64,000 nt of DNA from Levilactobacillus cerevisiae (GCF_003946245.1 NZ_RHNN01000006.1:62001-126000); one strand, 5' to 3'. Numbered from the stretch's first letter, positions 7,525 through 16,502 are shown. Notes: generated by a model from the letters alone, not told the origin. A program made the numbers and translations.

Positions 7525-8888
7525 CAACACACTCTGACTCTCATAAGCGTTTATGGATTTTAGGTGGCGTCTTGCTGGCGCTGATTGCGGTGTTTGCCGG
7601 CTGGTCAATTCTGAGTAAACCGACCGCTCAAGCCCAAGGGACCAAGCGCACAAAGGTCGTCTTCTGGAACGAAATGACCGGGCCAGCGCAAGCCCAACTC
7701 AATACGTTCGTGAAGGAATTTAACAAGTCCCAAACGAAATACGAGGTGGTCCCAGAGTTTGAAGGGACCTACAACGAAGCGGTTCAAAAGATCATCAACA
7801 CGCATGGGACCGATGCCTCGCCGGCGGTCTTCCAATCAATGGATATCTCGACCAGTCAGATTTATCACACAGGCTATACCACGCCCGTGCAAAAGTTTAT
7901 TGACGAAGATCATTATGACGTCAGCAAGATTGCGCCTGGTGCGCGGGCCTTTTACGCCAACAAGGGAACGCAACTCTCGATGCCGTTTAACACGTCACAA
8001 CCAGTCCTGTACTACAACGCAACACTGTTGAAGAAGTACAAGATTACGCCACCGCCCGTTAACCCGTCTTACAGTGATATTACTCGGGTAGCGACGCAGT
8101 TAACCGAGCGCTCCCACAAAAAGGTTCAAGGGATGACGGTCGAAATTTACGGCTGGTTGTTTGAACAGTTTATGGCGAATTCTGGTGTCTCTTTGGCGAA
8201 CCAAGAAGATGGGCACGCGGGGACACCAACTGCGGTCAACTTCACGAATGCCGCCACCGTCAACACCATGAAGTGGATCCAGGACAACCTGAAGAAGGGC
8301 GTCTTCGTCAATTACGGTGCCGGGGCCAACGCACAGAACAACGAAACCGCTAGCTTCCTTTCCGGTCGACTGGGGATGTTCATGCAGAGTTCCGCGTCAA
8401 TTGGGCAACTGACAACGGGTAACCCAGATAAGCTGGGAATTACCTACTATCCACATCCAGACGGTCAAAAGAGTAATGGGGTCGCTATCGGGGGCGCTTC
8501 ACTTTGGATTTCCAATGATAAAACCAGTAACGTGCAACGCGGGGCTTGGGAATTTATCAAGTACCTGATGACGGCGAAGAGCCAAGCCGAATGGCAAGTG
8601 GCCACTGGTTATCTGGCGTTGAACACCGACTCGCAGAAGGAAGCTGTCTTGCAGAACCTCTACAAGAAGTTGCCAGCGACGAAGGTGCCTGGTGAACAGC
8701 TCCGGGCTGCGACGCCAAACCAGACCAATTCTGGGATTTTCCTGCAAGGGTTGATTCAAGAGAGAAACTTAACCCAAACCGCCATGGAACAGATTTATAA
8801 TGGGAGTGACATCAATAAGTCGCTAGCAACGGCTGAGAAGTCAATGAATACCTACATTCAAGGGAATAACCGCGCAAACGGTTACTGA
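7521..8888 (+). CDS. ugpB: Extracellular solute-binding protein, UgpB type
   Basis: A 455-residue family 1 solute-binding protein expected to capture sn-glycerol-3-phosphate or glycerophosphodiesters outside the membrane. After the N-terminal hydrophobic segment, VVFWNEMTGPAQAQLNTFV begins the binding fold, and QAEWQVATGYLALNTD near residue 365 matches the late conserved stretch. Unlike most Gram-positive binding proteins there is no lipobox cysteine: the segment ends in KPTAQAQG, so it must be held by an uncleaved signal anchor or be released by signal peptidase I at AQA. It is fourth in the ugp operon; glpQ follows 56 bases later. Confidence 0.87.
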   Translation: MTTHSDSHKRLWILGGVLLALIAVFAGWSILSKPTAQAQGTKRTKVVFWNEMTGPAQAQLNTFVKEFNKSQTKYEVVPEFEGTYNEAVQKIINTHGTDASPAVFQSMDISTSQIYHTGYTTPVQKFIDEDHYDVSKIAPGARAFYANKGTQLSMPFNTSQPVLYYNATLLKKYKITPPPVNPSYSDITRVATQLTERSHKKVQGMTVEIYGWLFEQFMANSGVSLANQEDGHAGTPTAVNFTNAATVNTMKWIQDNLKKGVFVNYGAGANAQNNETASFLSGRLGMFMQSSASIGQLTTGNPDKLGITYYPHPDGQKSNGVAIGGASLWISNDKTSNVQRGAWEFIKYLMTAKSQAEWQVATGYLALNTDSQKEAVLQNLYKKLPATKVPGEQLRAATPNQTNSGIFLQGLIQERNLTQTAMEQIYNGSDINKSLATAEKSMNTYIQGNNRANGY

Positions 8889-8944
8889 GTGTTCGGTATG
8901 GCAACCGGTATTAAGAGAGAAATGAGTTCGTAGGGAGCGGTAAA

Positions 8945-9640
8945 ATGACAGTGAAAACGTTAGTGTTTGGCCATCGCGGCTATCCGGCCAAGTTTCCAGA
9001 AAACAGTTTAGCGGGATTTGCCTACGCTTTGGACCATGGAATTGATGGATTGGAATTCGATGTCCATTTGACCAAGGATCAGGTGCCAGTCATCATGCAT
9101 GATGAACACATTGATCGAACCAGTGACGGCAAAGGGTTAATTAATGATTACACGTTAGCCGAGTTGCGGCAATTTCATTTAGCTGAAAATGAACCGATTC
9201 CCACGTTGGCCGAGTTCTTGACCTTGGTTGGCACGCATGACGTGCAATTAAATCTAGAATTCAAGACCGATAAGATTCAGTATCCAAATATTGAGAAAAT
9301 TGTGATGGGGATGGTTCACGCGACACCGTTAAAGCATCCCGTCATTTTCTCCTCGTTCCATTTACCCACGCTAAAGACATGTCAACAGCTAGCACCCAAC
9401 GAGTCGTACTGTTGGTTGACGGGCAAGCCGGTCGTCAATGCCGGGGCCTTCGTTGCCAGTGAACACTTGGATGGGCTGCATCTGAGCCACTATCAAGCAG
9501 ATGTGCCCGTCGCCGAGCGGATTTGGACCGTTGACGATCCGGCGCTCGCGAAAGAATTGTTCCGCAAAGGTGTGGCGGGTATTTTCACCGATGACTTTGT
9601 GACGATGACCGCTCTGCGCGACGAGCTGGCCGTGAATTAA
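8945..9640 (+). CDS. glpQ: Glycerophosphodiester phosphodiesterase
   Basis: A 231-residue GDPD-family enzyme that hydrolyses glycerophosphodiesters to glycerol-3-phosphate and an alcohol. The catalytic HRGYPAKFPENS, the metal ligands in EFDVHLTKD and the second catalytic histidine in MHDEHIDRTSDG are present. No signal peptide is seen, so it acts in the cytoplasm, on diesters imported by the four preceding genes; this is what points to a Ugp-like substrate for the transporter. The site GGGAGCGG lies just before ATG 8945. A strong terminator closes the operon. Confidence 0.9.
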   Translation: MTVKTLVFGHRGYPAKFPENSLAGFAYALDHGIDGLEFDVHLTKDQVPVIMHDEHIDRTSDGKGLINDYTLAELRQFHLAENEPIPTLAEFLTLVGTHDVQLNLEFKTDKIQYPNIEKIVMGMVHATPLKHPVIFSSFHLPTLKTCQQLAPNESYCWLTGKPVVNAGAFVASEHLDGLHLSHYQADVPVAERIWTVDDPALAKELFRKGVAGIFTDDFVTMTALRDELAVN

Positions 9641-9655
9641 GCGACTGTTAAATGG

Positions 9656-9697
9656 AAATACCCCGGAAGCCGTCAATTGGCATCCGGGGTATTTTTG
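9656..9697 (+). terminator. Intrinsic terminator of the ugp-glpQ operon
   Basis: AAATACCCCGGA pairs with TCCGGGGTATTTTT, with a T run after the stem. It can also stop the convergent MerR transcript. Confidence 0.85.
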
Positions 9698-9754
9698 TTT
9701 GCAAATTTAGGTCGACGAAGTACGTGTCGGAAATCCCGGCACACTTAATCCAGT

Positions 9755-10216
9755 CTAATGATTTTCTGAGCCACGCATGGCAACTTGAAAGGGATTGGGC
9801 AAATCATTGGCAATCTTTTCGGCTTGCGCAACCGCGAGCTCTTGGCCGACCAGCTCTTCGGCTGCGGGGGATGCGTACATGTTGAGCTTCATGTCGATCT
9901 CTTGTAGATTCTTAGCAATCGCTGCTTGCTTGGCTAAAATGGCCTGGCGGTGGGCCTGCAGGAGGGATTTTCGCTGATCAATGGAACTGGTGCCCTGCAT
10001 GACGTAGGCAATGTACTGGCGAATGTCAGTGATCTTCATACCCGTATCCTTCAGGCAACAGATTGTGTGGAGTAGGTGGAGGTCGCCGTCGGTAAACGCC
10101 CGATAGCCAGAGGGATTTCGACTGACAAATGGCAACAACCCCTGTTTGTCGTAGAATCTGAGGGTGTAAATGGAGAGGTCAGTCTTCTCAGCCACCTCTT
10201 TAATCGTATAGGTCAA
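9755..10216 (-). CDS. MerR family transcriptional regulator
   Basis: A 153-residue regulator with the N-terminal winged helix of MerR proteins: YTIKEVAEKTDLSIYTLRFYDKQGLLP, then NPSGYRAFTDGDL. The rest is a long helix and a tail without a clear metal-binding cysteine cluster, similar to regulators responding to aldehydes or redox stress. The start is TTG at 10216, supported by a GGAGG site 8 bases upstream. It is divergent from the reductase at 10313, and the shared region holds a MerR-type promoter with a 19-bp spacer, so it probably controls that gene. Confidence 0.87.
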   Translation of the reverse strand: MTYTIKEVAEKTDLSIYTLRFYDKQGLLPFVSRNPSGYRAFTDGDLHLLHTICCLKDTGMKITDIRQYIAYVMQGTSSIDQRKSLLQAHRQAILAKQAAIAKNLQEIDMKLNMYASPAAEELVGQELAVAQAEKIANDLPNPFQVAMRGSENH

Positions 10217-10235
10217 AATTTTTTCCTCCGATCGC

Positions 10236-10266
10236 TTGCCCTAGAGTTATGTCTAGGGTTTAGACT
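10236..10266 (+). promoter_or_regulatory. MerR-type promoter with long spacer and operator dyad
   Basis: TTGCCC (10236-10241), a 19-bp spacer and TAGACT (10261-10266). The dyad CCCTAGA (10239-10245) and TCTAGGG (10252-10258), separated by six bases, sits in the spacer, where MerR proteins bind and untwist DNA to activate. It should drive the reductase gene. Confidence 0.75.
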
Positions 10267-10312
10267 CATTATATTCAAACAACAGCGTTCTGACAAGTGA
10301 GGAGAAGATCAT

Positions 10313-11329
10313 ATGCAAAAAACAGTTTTAGTAACCGGTGGTAATGGCTTTCTGGCGCTCCACATCATTCAAAAATTATTGGCGCAGGGTTATGCCGTTC
10401 GGGCCACGTTACGGTCATTGGACAAGGCAGCCGGTGTACAACAAACTTTGCGGGCGGCGGGAACCGACCATTTAGACCAGCTCACCTTCGCGGCGGCGGA
10501 CTTGACCAGTGACGCTGGATGGGCGGCTGCCATGCAAGGCGTGACAGCTGTCATGAGTGTGGCCGCCCCCGTCTTTGTGAACGATAAGCACGTGACGGGT
10601 AACGTCGAAAACGCAGCCACCGTGGGGACGAAGCGGATCTTACAATCGGCATTGGCAGCCGGCGTGCAGCGCGTGGTGATGACCGCCAATCTGGGTGCGG
10701 TGGGCTTTAGCAATTTTGATGCGCAACACGTCGTCACCGAGGATGATTGGACCGCCGTGGACCAACGGGGGCTATCGGCCTATGAAAAGTCAAAATTGAT
10801 TGCGGAACGGACGGCCTGGGACTTTGTTGCCGAACACCCGGCCTTAGAGTTGGCCACGGTGAACGCGGGCGCCATGCTGGGACCGGCGTTGGGCGACCAC
10901 GTGACCAGCAGCTTTGGCCTGGTCACGCGCTTACTGGATGGGCAGCCAACACCGAATTTGACAGTCAACGTGGCCGATGTACGCGACGTTGCGGCCATTC
11001 ACGTGTTGGCCATGAGCACGCCCAGCGCGGCAGGTAAGCGGTTTTTAGCTATTGAGGACGGCGCCATTTCCATGCAGGCGATGGTCGACCTGATTCGCCA
11101 GCAACGACCAGCCTTGGCGGGCAAGCTCCCCAAGCGCTTATTACCAAATGGGCTGATTCACCTGCTGGCACCGTTTAACCAGGCAATTCGTGAAGCCGAC
11201 TTAACCTTGAAATTGGGCCATCGCGTCAGCAATCAACGCGCTCGTGACCTGGGCTGGCAACCTGTCAGTGACACCCAAACTGCCGTGCTGGCGGCGGTGG
11301 ACAGTCTGCAACGGGCGGGTCAACTTTAG
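10313..11329 (+). CDS. NAD(P)-dependent epimerase/dihydroflavonol-reductase-like oxidoreductase
   Basis: A 338-residue extended short-chain reductase. The N-terminal nucleotide-binding motif is VLVTGGNGFLALHI, with Ala in place of the last usual Gly of GxxGxxG. The catalytic tyrosine and lysine are in YEKSK near residue 157. Such proteins reduce aldehydes, ketones or flavonoid-like compounds in the cytoplasm; the substrate cannot be told. A GGAGAAG site precedes ATG 10313. The divergent MerR gene and the MerR-type promoter suggest induction by a reactive carbonyl or similar stress. Confidence 0.82.
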   Translation: MQKTVLVTGGNGFLALHIIQKLLAQGYAVRATLRSLDKAAGVQQTLRAAGTDHLDQLTFAAADLTSDAGWAAAMQGVTAVMSVAAPVFVNDKHVTGNVENAATVGTKRILQSALAAGVQRVVMTANLGAVGFSNFDAQHVVTEDDWTAVDQRGLSAYEKSKLIAERTAWDFVAEHPALELATVNAGAMLGPALGDHVTSSFGLVTRLLDGQPTPNLTVNVADVRDVAAIHVLAMSTPSAAGKRFLAIEDGAISMQAMVDLIRQQRPALAGKLPKRLLPNGLIHLLAPFNQAIREADLTLKLGHRVSNQRARDLGWQPVSDTQTAVLAAVDSLQRAGQL

Positions 11330-11330
11330 A

Positions 11331-11373
11331 AGAACAGCGAACCTGGTCTTGTTGGCCAGATTCGCTGTTTTCG
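11331..11373 (+). terminator. Intrinsic terminator
   Basis: ACAGCGAACCTGG pairs with CCAGATTCGCTGT, followed by TTTTCG. It lies between convergent genes. Confidence 0.75.
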
Positions 11374-11389
11374 TATGTCAGTGACTAGA

Positions 11390-11944
11390 TTAGTTGTTCA
11401 ACCGGTGAGCAAATTCTGCACCCAATTGTTCGGCAACAAGCGTGTATGGTGCCAGGGCTTCTTCGGGGTCCTTGAATTGGCCAGCTTCATCCAGGGCGTC
11501 CCGTTTCAAGTCGATTTGCAGGTTGTTCGTCAGCATGGGCATTTTCAAGCCACGGACGACGAGTTGCATCCCCAATGCGGCCTGGAAACCACCGTGTCCG
11601 CCGTAAGAAACCAAGCTGACGGACTTGCCGCGCCATTCGGCGTAGAGCGTGTCGAGTGCATTTTTCAGGGGAGCGGGATAGCCCCAGTTGTATTGGGGAA
11701 ATAATAAAATGAAGGCGTCGTAGCCTTGAATCAGCTGGCTCCAGGCCTTGGTGTGGTCGAGTTGGTAATTGCCATCGGAAGGCATCGCTTCTTCATCCAG
11801 GAAGGGCAGATTGATTTTGGCCAGATCAATCAAATCAATGCTGAGGCCTTCGTGGGCAACGTGTTCTTGTAACCAGGTGGCGATGCTGGGACTGATTCGG
11901 CTGGGACGGATGGAGCCGATAATTAAACCAATTTTTTTCGTCAT
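11390..11944 (-). CDS. NADPH-dependent FMN reductase family protein
   Basis: A 184-residue flavodoxin-fold reductase. The FMN phosphate loop is IGSIRPSRIS near residue 8, and PQYNWGYPAPLKNALDTL near residue 85 is the hallmark segment of the family. It transfers electrons from NADPH to flavin, quinones or nitro or azo compounds in the cytoplasm. It is divergent from the MarR gene at 12014, with a 13-bp palindrome between them, so MarR control is likely. Confidence 0.88.
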   Translation of the reverse strand: MTKKIGLIIGSIRPSRISPSIATWLQEHVAHEGLSIDLIDLAKINLPFLDEEAMPSDGNYQLDHTKAWSQLIQGYDAFILLFPQYNWGYPAPLKNALDTLYAEWRGKSVSLVSYGGHGGFQAALGMQLVVRGLKMPMLTNNLQIDLKRDALDEAGQFKDPEEALAPYTLVAEQLGAEFAHRLNN

Positions 11945-11968
11945 GTGAATTCCCCTTTAAACTTATTC

Positions 11969-12013
11969 GTGCAATATGCACACATCTTAGCACCGTTCTG
12001 GTATAATAGCAAC
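11969..12013 (+). promoter_or_regulatory. marR promoter (extended -10) and MarR-type operator
   Basis: A perfect palindrome GTGCA-ATA-TGCAC spans 11969-11981. An extended -10, TGG-TATAAT (TATAAT at 12002-12007), follows. The expected transcription start about seven bases downstream falls on or next to the A of the marR ATG at 12014. Confidence 0.65.
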
Positions 12014-12457
12014 ATGGATAATGAAATTTTTGAAGCACTATTTGAGATCGTGACGTTTTTTAATCAGCCACAACAGGATCGTCAGTTGTTACAGCAAGCC
12101 AATATTCCCCTGGAACCGGCCGCTTTGCCCATTATTGTGCGGGTCGGTCACCAACCGGAAATCAGTATTGGCGAACTGGCCAACCAGATTGGGCGGAATC
12201 ATTCGTCTATCAGTCGGCAGGTCGATAAGTTGGTCACAGCAGGATGGCTCGTGGAGGTCGAGCGGCGTGATCAGCGGATTCGGCAGGTAGCGTTGAGTCC
12301 TCAGGGCCAGCGGGCTTTGTTGCAGATCAAGGTCGCCCGTGAAGCCGCTCTGCGTGATAAATTAAAAGACTACACGAATGCTGATCGCGTGGCGCTGTTA
12401 CAGGTGTTGCAGCAGTTAGCGACGACCTTAACGGGACTGAATACGTACCACGAGTAA
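12014..12457 (+). CDS. MarR family transcriptional regulator (apparently leaderless)
   Basis: A 147-residue winged-helix regulator: a dimerisation helix, then ISIGELANQIGRNHSSISRQVDKL as the recognition helix, the wing VEVERRDQRIRQVALS, and C-terminal helices. ATG 12014 is the only sensible start, because the longer open frame runs back through promoter sequence. No ribosome binding site exists and the -10 ends 6 bases before the ATG, so the mRNA probably has no 5' leader. Likely represses itself and the divergent FMN reductase. Confidence 0.85.
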   Translation: MDNEIFEALFEIVTFFNQPQQDRQLLQQANIPLEPAALPIIVRVGHQPEISIGELANQIGRNHSSISRQVDKLVTAGWLVEVERRDQRIRQVALSPQGQRALLQIKVAREAALRDKLKDYTNADRVALLQVLQQLATTLTGLNTYHE

Positions 12458-12474
12458 TCAGCGGAGATGAGCGA

Positions 12475-13143
12475 ATGATAAAACGCGGAAAAATTTGGCA
12501 ACGATGTGCGATAATGGTTGGCTTTTATGGATTTTGGTGGTTGCGGACAGTGGGGTGGGTCGCACTGAACGCGGGCAATGGCGCCTCGGGCTGGCCAATC
12601 AGTATTTTGCTGGGAGAAGGCGTGTTGTTACTGGCACCCTGGGCACTGATTCTGGGGGCGTTTGCGGCCTTCTCGGGCGGCTGGGGCCAGATTACGGCGG
12701 CCTTAGTGACGCTAACTGTTTTGTCCAGTCAATTTTTAAGTGGGTACGCGGCCGGTATTCTGCCCGGCCTCACGTTGTTTACCGGCTGGGTGTTGGCGAC
12801 GGCTAAACTGAAGTGTCCCTTCGGCCGGTCAACGACCTGGATGGCCGGTATTTTGAGTGCCCTGACCTTGCTCTGCCTGCTGTCACCACAAGCGAGTGCT
12901 CGACTGTACGTGGCGGGCTACCACTCCCCGTATCCGGCAGTGGTCAGCACGTATACGGCGGATCGGAGCAACTTGAAGAGTGACCAGTACATCGGTTATG
13001 ATCCGGTCAAGCCAGCAGTTGCTGAACCGGCACTGCTGGGAGAGAGCGGCTACCCATTAACGAATCAAAATACCATGGCCATTCGCGTTTACCGGCTAGG
13101 CTTTCTGTATTGGCCGCTGGAAGATCGCTGGTGGGTGGTGTGA
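12475..13143 (+). CDS. Polytopic membrane protein of unknown function
   Basis: A 222-residue protein I do not recognise. About four hydrophobic helices fill the first 145 residues (starting near 15, 45, 75 and 120), followed by a hydrophilic C-terminal part of about 75 residues that includes VAGYHSPYPAVVSTYTADRS and is probably outside the membrane. The start lies 18 bases after the marR stop, with GGAGATGAG as ribosome site, so it is probably co-transcribed with the regulator. An efflux or sensor role linked to MarR is possible but unsupported by motifs. Confidence 0.6.
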   Translation: MIKRGKIWQRCAIMVGFYGFWWLRTVGWVALNAGNGASGWPISILLGEGVLLLAPWALILGAFAAFSGGWGQITAALVTLTVLSSQFLSGYAAGILPGLTLFTGWVLATAKLKCPFGRSTTWMAGILSALTLLCLLSPQASARLYVAGYHSPYPAVVSTYTADRSNLKSDQYIGYDPVKPAVAEPALLGESGYPLTNQNTMAIRVYRLGFLYWPLEDRWWVV

Positions 13144-13205
13144 AATTAGCTTAAAGCACGCTGACAAGGTCCCTAGCCGACAAAATACGAGTTGTAAGCA
13201 ATCTA

Positions 13206-13257
13206 AAAAGCGGACGTCCGCGTTACCGGGCGTCCGCGTTACCGGGCGTCCGCTTTT
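13206..13257 (+). terminator. Terminator containing a 16-bp tandem repeat
   Basis: AAAAGCGGACG pairs with CGTCCGCTTTT. Between and including part of the arms, the unit CGTCCGCGTTACCGGG occurs twice in tandem (13215-13230 and 13231-13246), plus seven bases of a third. The loop was evidently expanded by duplication. Confidence 0.65.
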
Positions 13258-13293
13258 GCTCATTTCTGAGCACCTGTCGTTTTAGACAAAAAA

Positions 13294-13344
13294 ATTAACC
13301 CGATTGAATCGAACTGGGATTTAGTCTGATTCAAGCAGGTTAAT
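13294..13344 (-). terminator. Terminator-like hairpin, minus orientation
   Basis: ATTAACCCGATTGAATC pairs with GATTCAAGCAGGTTAAT; the A run just upstream would be a T run on the minus strand. No minus-strand gene ends here, so its client is unknown. Confidence 0.4.
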
Positions 13345-13893
13345 TATTCAATTGGGGACAGACAGAGTTAAGGCATTTTCCGGGTACCTTAATCGCTGTT
13401 ACCAAAAAAGCTTTAGTTTGTCGTTAGTTTGTTAAGCAATTGTTTACGACATCTTTACTATAACAGAGAAATCAAGGCTTGCGGGCGAATTTGGTGATTT
13501 GTAATATTACAATTTTACTGAGACGTTTTAATGACGTGACATATTATGAATGAATGCAAATGAGTGTTGAAATAAATGGCAACAGGTGGTAGTTAAAACG
13601 GGTGGTTATACAGAAAACGCATTCATATTGCGTGGAAAAATTTTATTTTACTGGGTTGGCGATTCAGTATTTCCTGAGAACCCGGTTGTTTTCCGTCAAT
13701 TGGTGAGTTGGGTTCGGAAAAGTCGGACTAATGTTCATTTAATTACTAGCTTATAGGTTGAAATTAGTTGATTTACCAAATATTATATTATTAATAACGA
13801 ACTATAAATTTAATTATCATTGATTTGTTCGTCCTTTCTGCTAAACTAGAACTTGCTAAGGAAATCCATTACATATTCTGAGGAGTGAGTTTG
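13345..13893. other. AT-rich intergenic region upstream of phnD
   Basis: About 550 bases that are much richer in A and T than the flanks, with no credible gene in either strand. The stretch nearest phnD contains ATTATATTATTAATAACG and probably holds the promoter. I see no riboswitch and no clear Pho box. Confidence 0.4.
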
Positions 13894-14844
13894 ATGCATT
13901 TAAAGGGTAAGGGGAAATTGCTCTTAATCATGGCAACGTTATTAATTTTGCCAACAACACTAGCTGCGTGTGGGAAAGCGACAAGCAGTGCGGGGTCCAA
14001 ATCAGCAGCGTACACGCCTAAAAAGTTGTCGGTAGAATTTGTGCCGTCATCTAATGCCGGCACCATTGAGGCTAAAGCCAAGCCACTGGAAGGCCTCTTG
14101 AAGAAGGAATTAGGGATTCCAGTCACGGTTAGCGTTTCGACCGATTACAACACCATCGTTGAAGCCATGGGCTCGAAGAAGGTCGATATTGGTTTCCTGC
14201 CGCCAGATGCCTACGTCTTGGCGCACAAACAATATGGTGACAAAGTACTATTGCAGGCGCAACGCTACGGGGTTACTGAACCTGATGACAAGGCCTCCAA
14301 AGAACTGGTCAACTTCTACCGTTCACAAATTTTAGTGCGTAAGGACAGCGGTATCAAGTCAATCAAAGATTTGAAGGGCAAGAAGATTGCCGTGCAAGAT
14401 ACCACATCGACTGCTGGTTGGATCTTCCCTGCCGTTGAAATGTTGGAGCACGGTGTCAACATTAATAAGTCGGGCATCCAAACGGTCACGGTCAAAGGGC
14501 ATGACCAAGGTGTCCTGTCAGTTTACAACAAGAACACGGACGCGGCCTTTGTCTTCCAAGGTGCCCGCAACATCGTGATGAAAGATCAAAAGGATATCAT
14601 GAGCAAAGTTGTGCCCATCTACACAACCGGCAAGATTCCTAACGATACCATCACGGCACGGGGCGACATGAGCGACAAGTGGCAAAAGAAGATTTCTAAT
14701 GCCTTCAAAGCCATCGCTAAGACGAAGCAAGGTCACGATATTATCTCTAGCGTGTACTCCCATCAAGGCTATGTCGATTCCAAGGACAGCAACTTTAATG
14801 TTATCCGGCAGTACGACAAGCAAGCCAAGCAGCTGGATAAATAG
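13894..14844 (+). CDS. phnD: Phosphonate/phosphate-ester ABC transporter binding lipoprotein
   Basis: A 316-residue PhnD-type binding protein. The signal peptide ends in a lipobox, TTLAAC, so the mature protein is lipid-anchored outside. The fold begins at KLSVEFVPSSNAGTIEAKAKPLEGLL; DIGFLPPDAYVLA near residue 100 and VQDTTSTAGWIFPA near residue 165 are conserved phosphonate-binding segments. Start ATG 13894 is favoured over GTG 13885 because the GAGGAG site then has suitable spacing. Known relatives bind phosphonates, phosphite or phosphate esters; the ligand here is not known. A hairpin separates it from phnC. Confidence 0.88.
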   Translation: MHLKGKGKLLLIMATLLILPTTLAACGKATSSAGSKSAAYTPKKLSVEFVPSSNAGTIEAKAKPLEGLLKKELGIPVTVSVSTDYNTIVEAMGSKKVDIGFLPPDAYVLAHKQYGDKVLLQAQRYGVTEPDDKASKELVNFYRSQILVRKDSGIKSIKDLKGKKIAVQDTTSTAGWIFPAVEMLEHGVNINKSGIQTVTVKGHDQGVLSVYNKNTDAAFVFQGARNIVMKDQKDIMSKVVPIYTTGKIPNDTITARGDMSDKWQKKISNAFKAIAKTKQGHDIISSVYSHQGYVDSKDSNFNVIRQYDKQAKQLDK

Positions 14845-14890
14845 CACGTTAACCGCATAATTATTAGTTGAATACAGGCAGAATGGGAGA

Positions 14891-14930
14891 AGTAGTGAGG
14901 AAGCGCGTTTAGCACCTTGCTACTTTTTTA
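14891..14930 (+). terminator. Partial terminator between phnD and phnC
   Basis: AGTAGTGAGG (14891-14900) pairs, with two G-U pairs, with CCTTGCTACT (14915-14924), followed by a T run. Such an internal terminator would lower expression of the transporter core relative to the binding protein. Confidence 0.65.
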
Positions 14931-14946
14931 TGGGGGAACTAACAGA

Positions 14947-15711
14947 ATGAAACCAGCACCAATCATCTCGTTTAAAGAGGTCAACAAAATTTATAGCAAC
15001 GGCACAGTCGGTTTGAAGGACATTAATTTTGATATTCTGCGCGGCCAGTTCTTGGTGGTTGTAGGCTTATCGGGGGCGGGGAAGAGCACGTTACTCCGCA
15101 CCATCAACCGGATGCATGAGATTACGTCCGGGGAGATCACGATTGAAGACGAAACCATCAGCGACTACAAGGGCCAGTCGCTCCGCCTGTTGCGACGGAA
15201 AATTGGCATGATTTTTCAAGGCTTCAATTTGATCAATCGGTCCAGCGTGGAGCGTAACGTGCTGTCCGGTCGGGTGAGCTACTACCCAACCTGGAAGACA
15301 ATCTGTGGCCTGTTTACCAAGGCAGATCGTGAAATGGCAGTCCGTGCGCTCCAGCGCGTTCAACTGGCTGATAAGATCTACACCCGCGCGGACGAATTAT
15401 CCGGTGGGCAACAGCAACGGGTCGCGATTGCGCGGACACTCATGCAGGAACCCAAAGTTATTTTGGCCGACGAACCCGTGGCCTCACTGGATCCCTTAAC
15501 GACCAAGACGGTCATGGATACGCTCCAGCGACTGAACCGTGAGGATAATATCACGGTGATTGTGAATCTCCATTCGGTCCCGTTAGCGCGACAGTATGCG
15601 GACCGAATTATTGGCTTGCGCGCGGGTGAGCTAGTCTATGATCGGCCCATTGCCGAGGTTACCGAAGCAGATTTGAATGAAATCTACGTAGCGGAGGCGG
15701 AAAAAGCATGA
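14947..15711 (+). CDS. phnC: Phosphonate-type ABC transporter ATPase
   Basis: A 254-residue ATPase of the PhnC type. Walker A is GLSGAGKST near residue 40, the signature is [12 protein letters not shown], Walker B is VILADEP, and the H-loop region is VNLHSV, as in this subfamily. ATG 14947 is chosen because GGGGGAA lies 9-15 bases upstream; the longer open frame has no ribosome site. Its stop overlaps the phnE1 start (ATGATG), so the two are coupled. It powers the two following permeases. Confidence 0.88.
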   Translation: MKPAPIISFKEVNKIYSNGTVGLKDINFDILRGQFLVVVGLSGAGKSTLLRTINRMHEITSGEITIEDETISDYKGQSLRLLRRKIGMIFQGFNLINRSSVERNVLSGRVSYYPTWKTICGLFTKADREMAVRALQRVQLADKIYTRADELSGGQQQRVAIARTLMQEPKVILADEPVASLDPLTTKTVMDTLQRLNREDNITVIVNLHSVPLARQYADRIIGLRAGELVYDRPIAEVTEADLNEIYVAEAEKA

Positions 15712-16502
15712 TGTTACCAGAAATTCCTCGCCGCTCGTGGAGCCAGCGGTGGCACGTTAAGGGCTTGGTGGGAACCGGTATTTTACTGGTTCTATTAGTG
15801 GCATCTTCACGGATGACCGGAGTTGATGTCGGCATGTTCTTCAGCAATTTTGGTCAATTTCTAAATCTGTTAGTCCGGATGTCTTCACCCACCTGGTCCT
15901 ATACCGCGGTAATTATCCGCCCATTACTGGAAACCATTCAGATGGCGATTCTAGGGACCACGATTGGGGCTGCGTTTGCTATCCCCTTTGCCGTATTGAG
16001 CGCGAGCAACCTGATTCACAACCGCTTTTTACGGGGCGTGACCCGGCTATTTTTGGATTTGGTACGAACATTACCGGATCTGTTACTGGCCGCAATTTTC
16101 GTTGCCGTCTTTGGCATTGGCTCCACCGCGGGGGTCGTCACGTTGGCCATCTTCTCGTTTGGGATGGTCTCCAAATTGTTCTATGAAGTGATTGAGGCCA
16201 TTGATATGGGGCCGCTAGAGGCCTTGGAGTCAGTCGGTGCTAGTAAGATCACCATCATTTGGTTCGCCGTGCTCCCACAGATTCTCAATCAATTTGTCAG
16301 CTATTTTCTATACACGTTAGAAATCAACGTGCGAGCATCGACCGTGCTGGGATACCTAGGAGCCGGTGGGATTGGGGTCTTTCTACAGCGGTCGCTCAAC
16401 GAGTTCAATTACAGTCAAACGGCTGTCATCATTCTGGCAACGTTGGCCGTGGTCTTGGTGATTGACGGCGTTAGTAACCACTTAAGGCGGGTGCTGCTCT
16501 AA
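15708..16502 (+). CDS. phnE: Phosphonate-type ABC transporter permease 1
   Basis: A 264-residue permease of the PhnE family with about six membrane segments, the first [18 protein letters not shown] near residue 20. The conserved cytoplasmic loop is [23 protein letters not shown] near residue 170, and [15 protein letters not shown] follows, both characteristic of PhnE. It overlaps phnC by four bases and its stop overlaps the start of the second permease by one. Together the two form the membrane pore. Confidence 0.87.
   Translation: MMLPEIPRRSWSQRWHVKGLVGTGILLVLLVASSRMTGVDVGMFFSNFGQFLNLLVRMSSPTWSYTAVIIRPLLETIQMAILGTTIGAAFAIPFAVLSASNLIHNRFLRGVTRLFLDLVRTLPDLLLAAIFVAVFGIGSTAGVVTLAIFSFGMVSKLFYEVIEAIDMGPLEALESVGASKITIIWFAVLPQILNQFVSYFLYTLEINVRASTVLGYLGAGGIGVFLQRSLNEFNYSQTAVIILATLAVVLVIDGVSNHLRRVLL

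Noticed and set aside
13345-13893. CRISPR or riboswitch in the AT-rich gap before phnD
   Set aside because: No regular spacing of repeats and no conserved aptamer core could be found.
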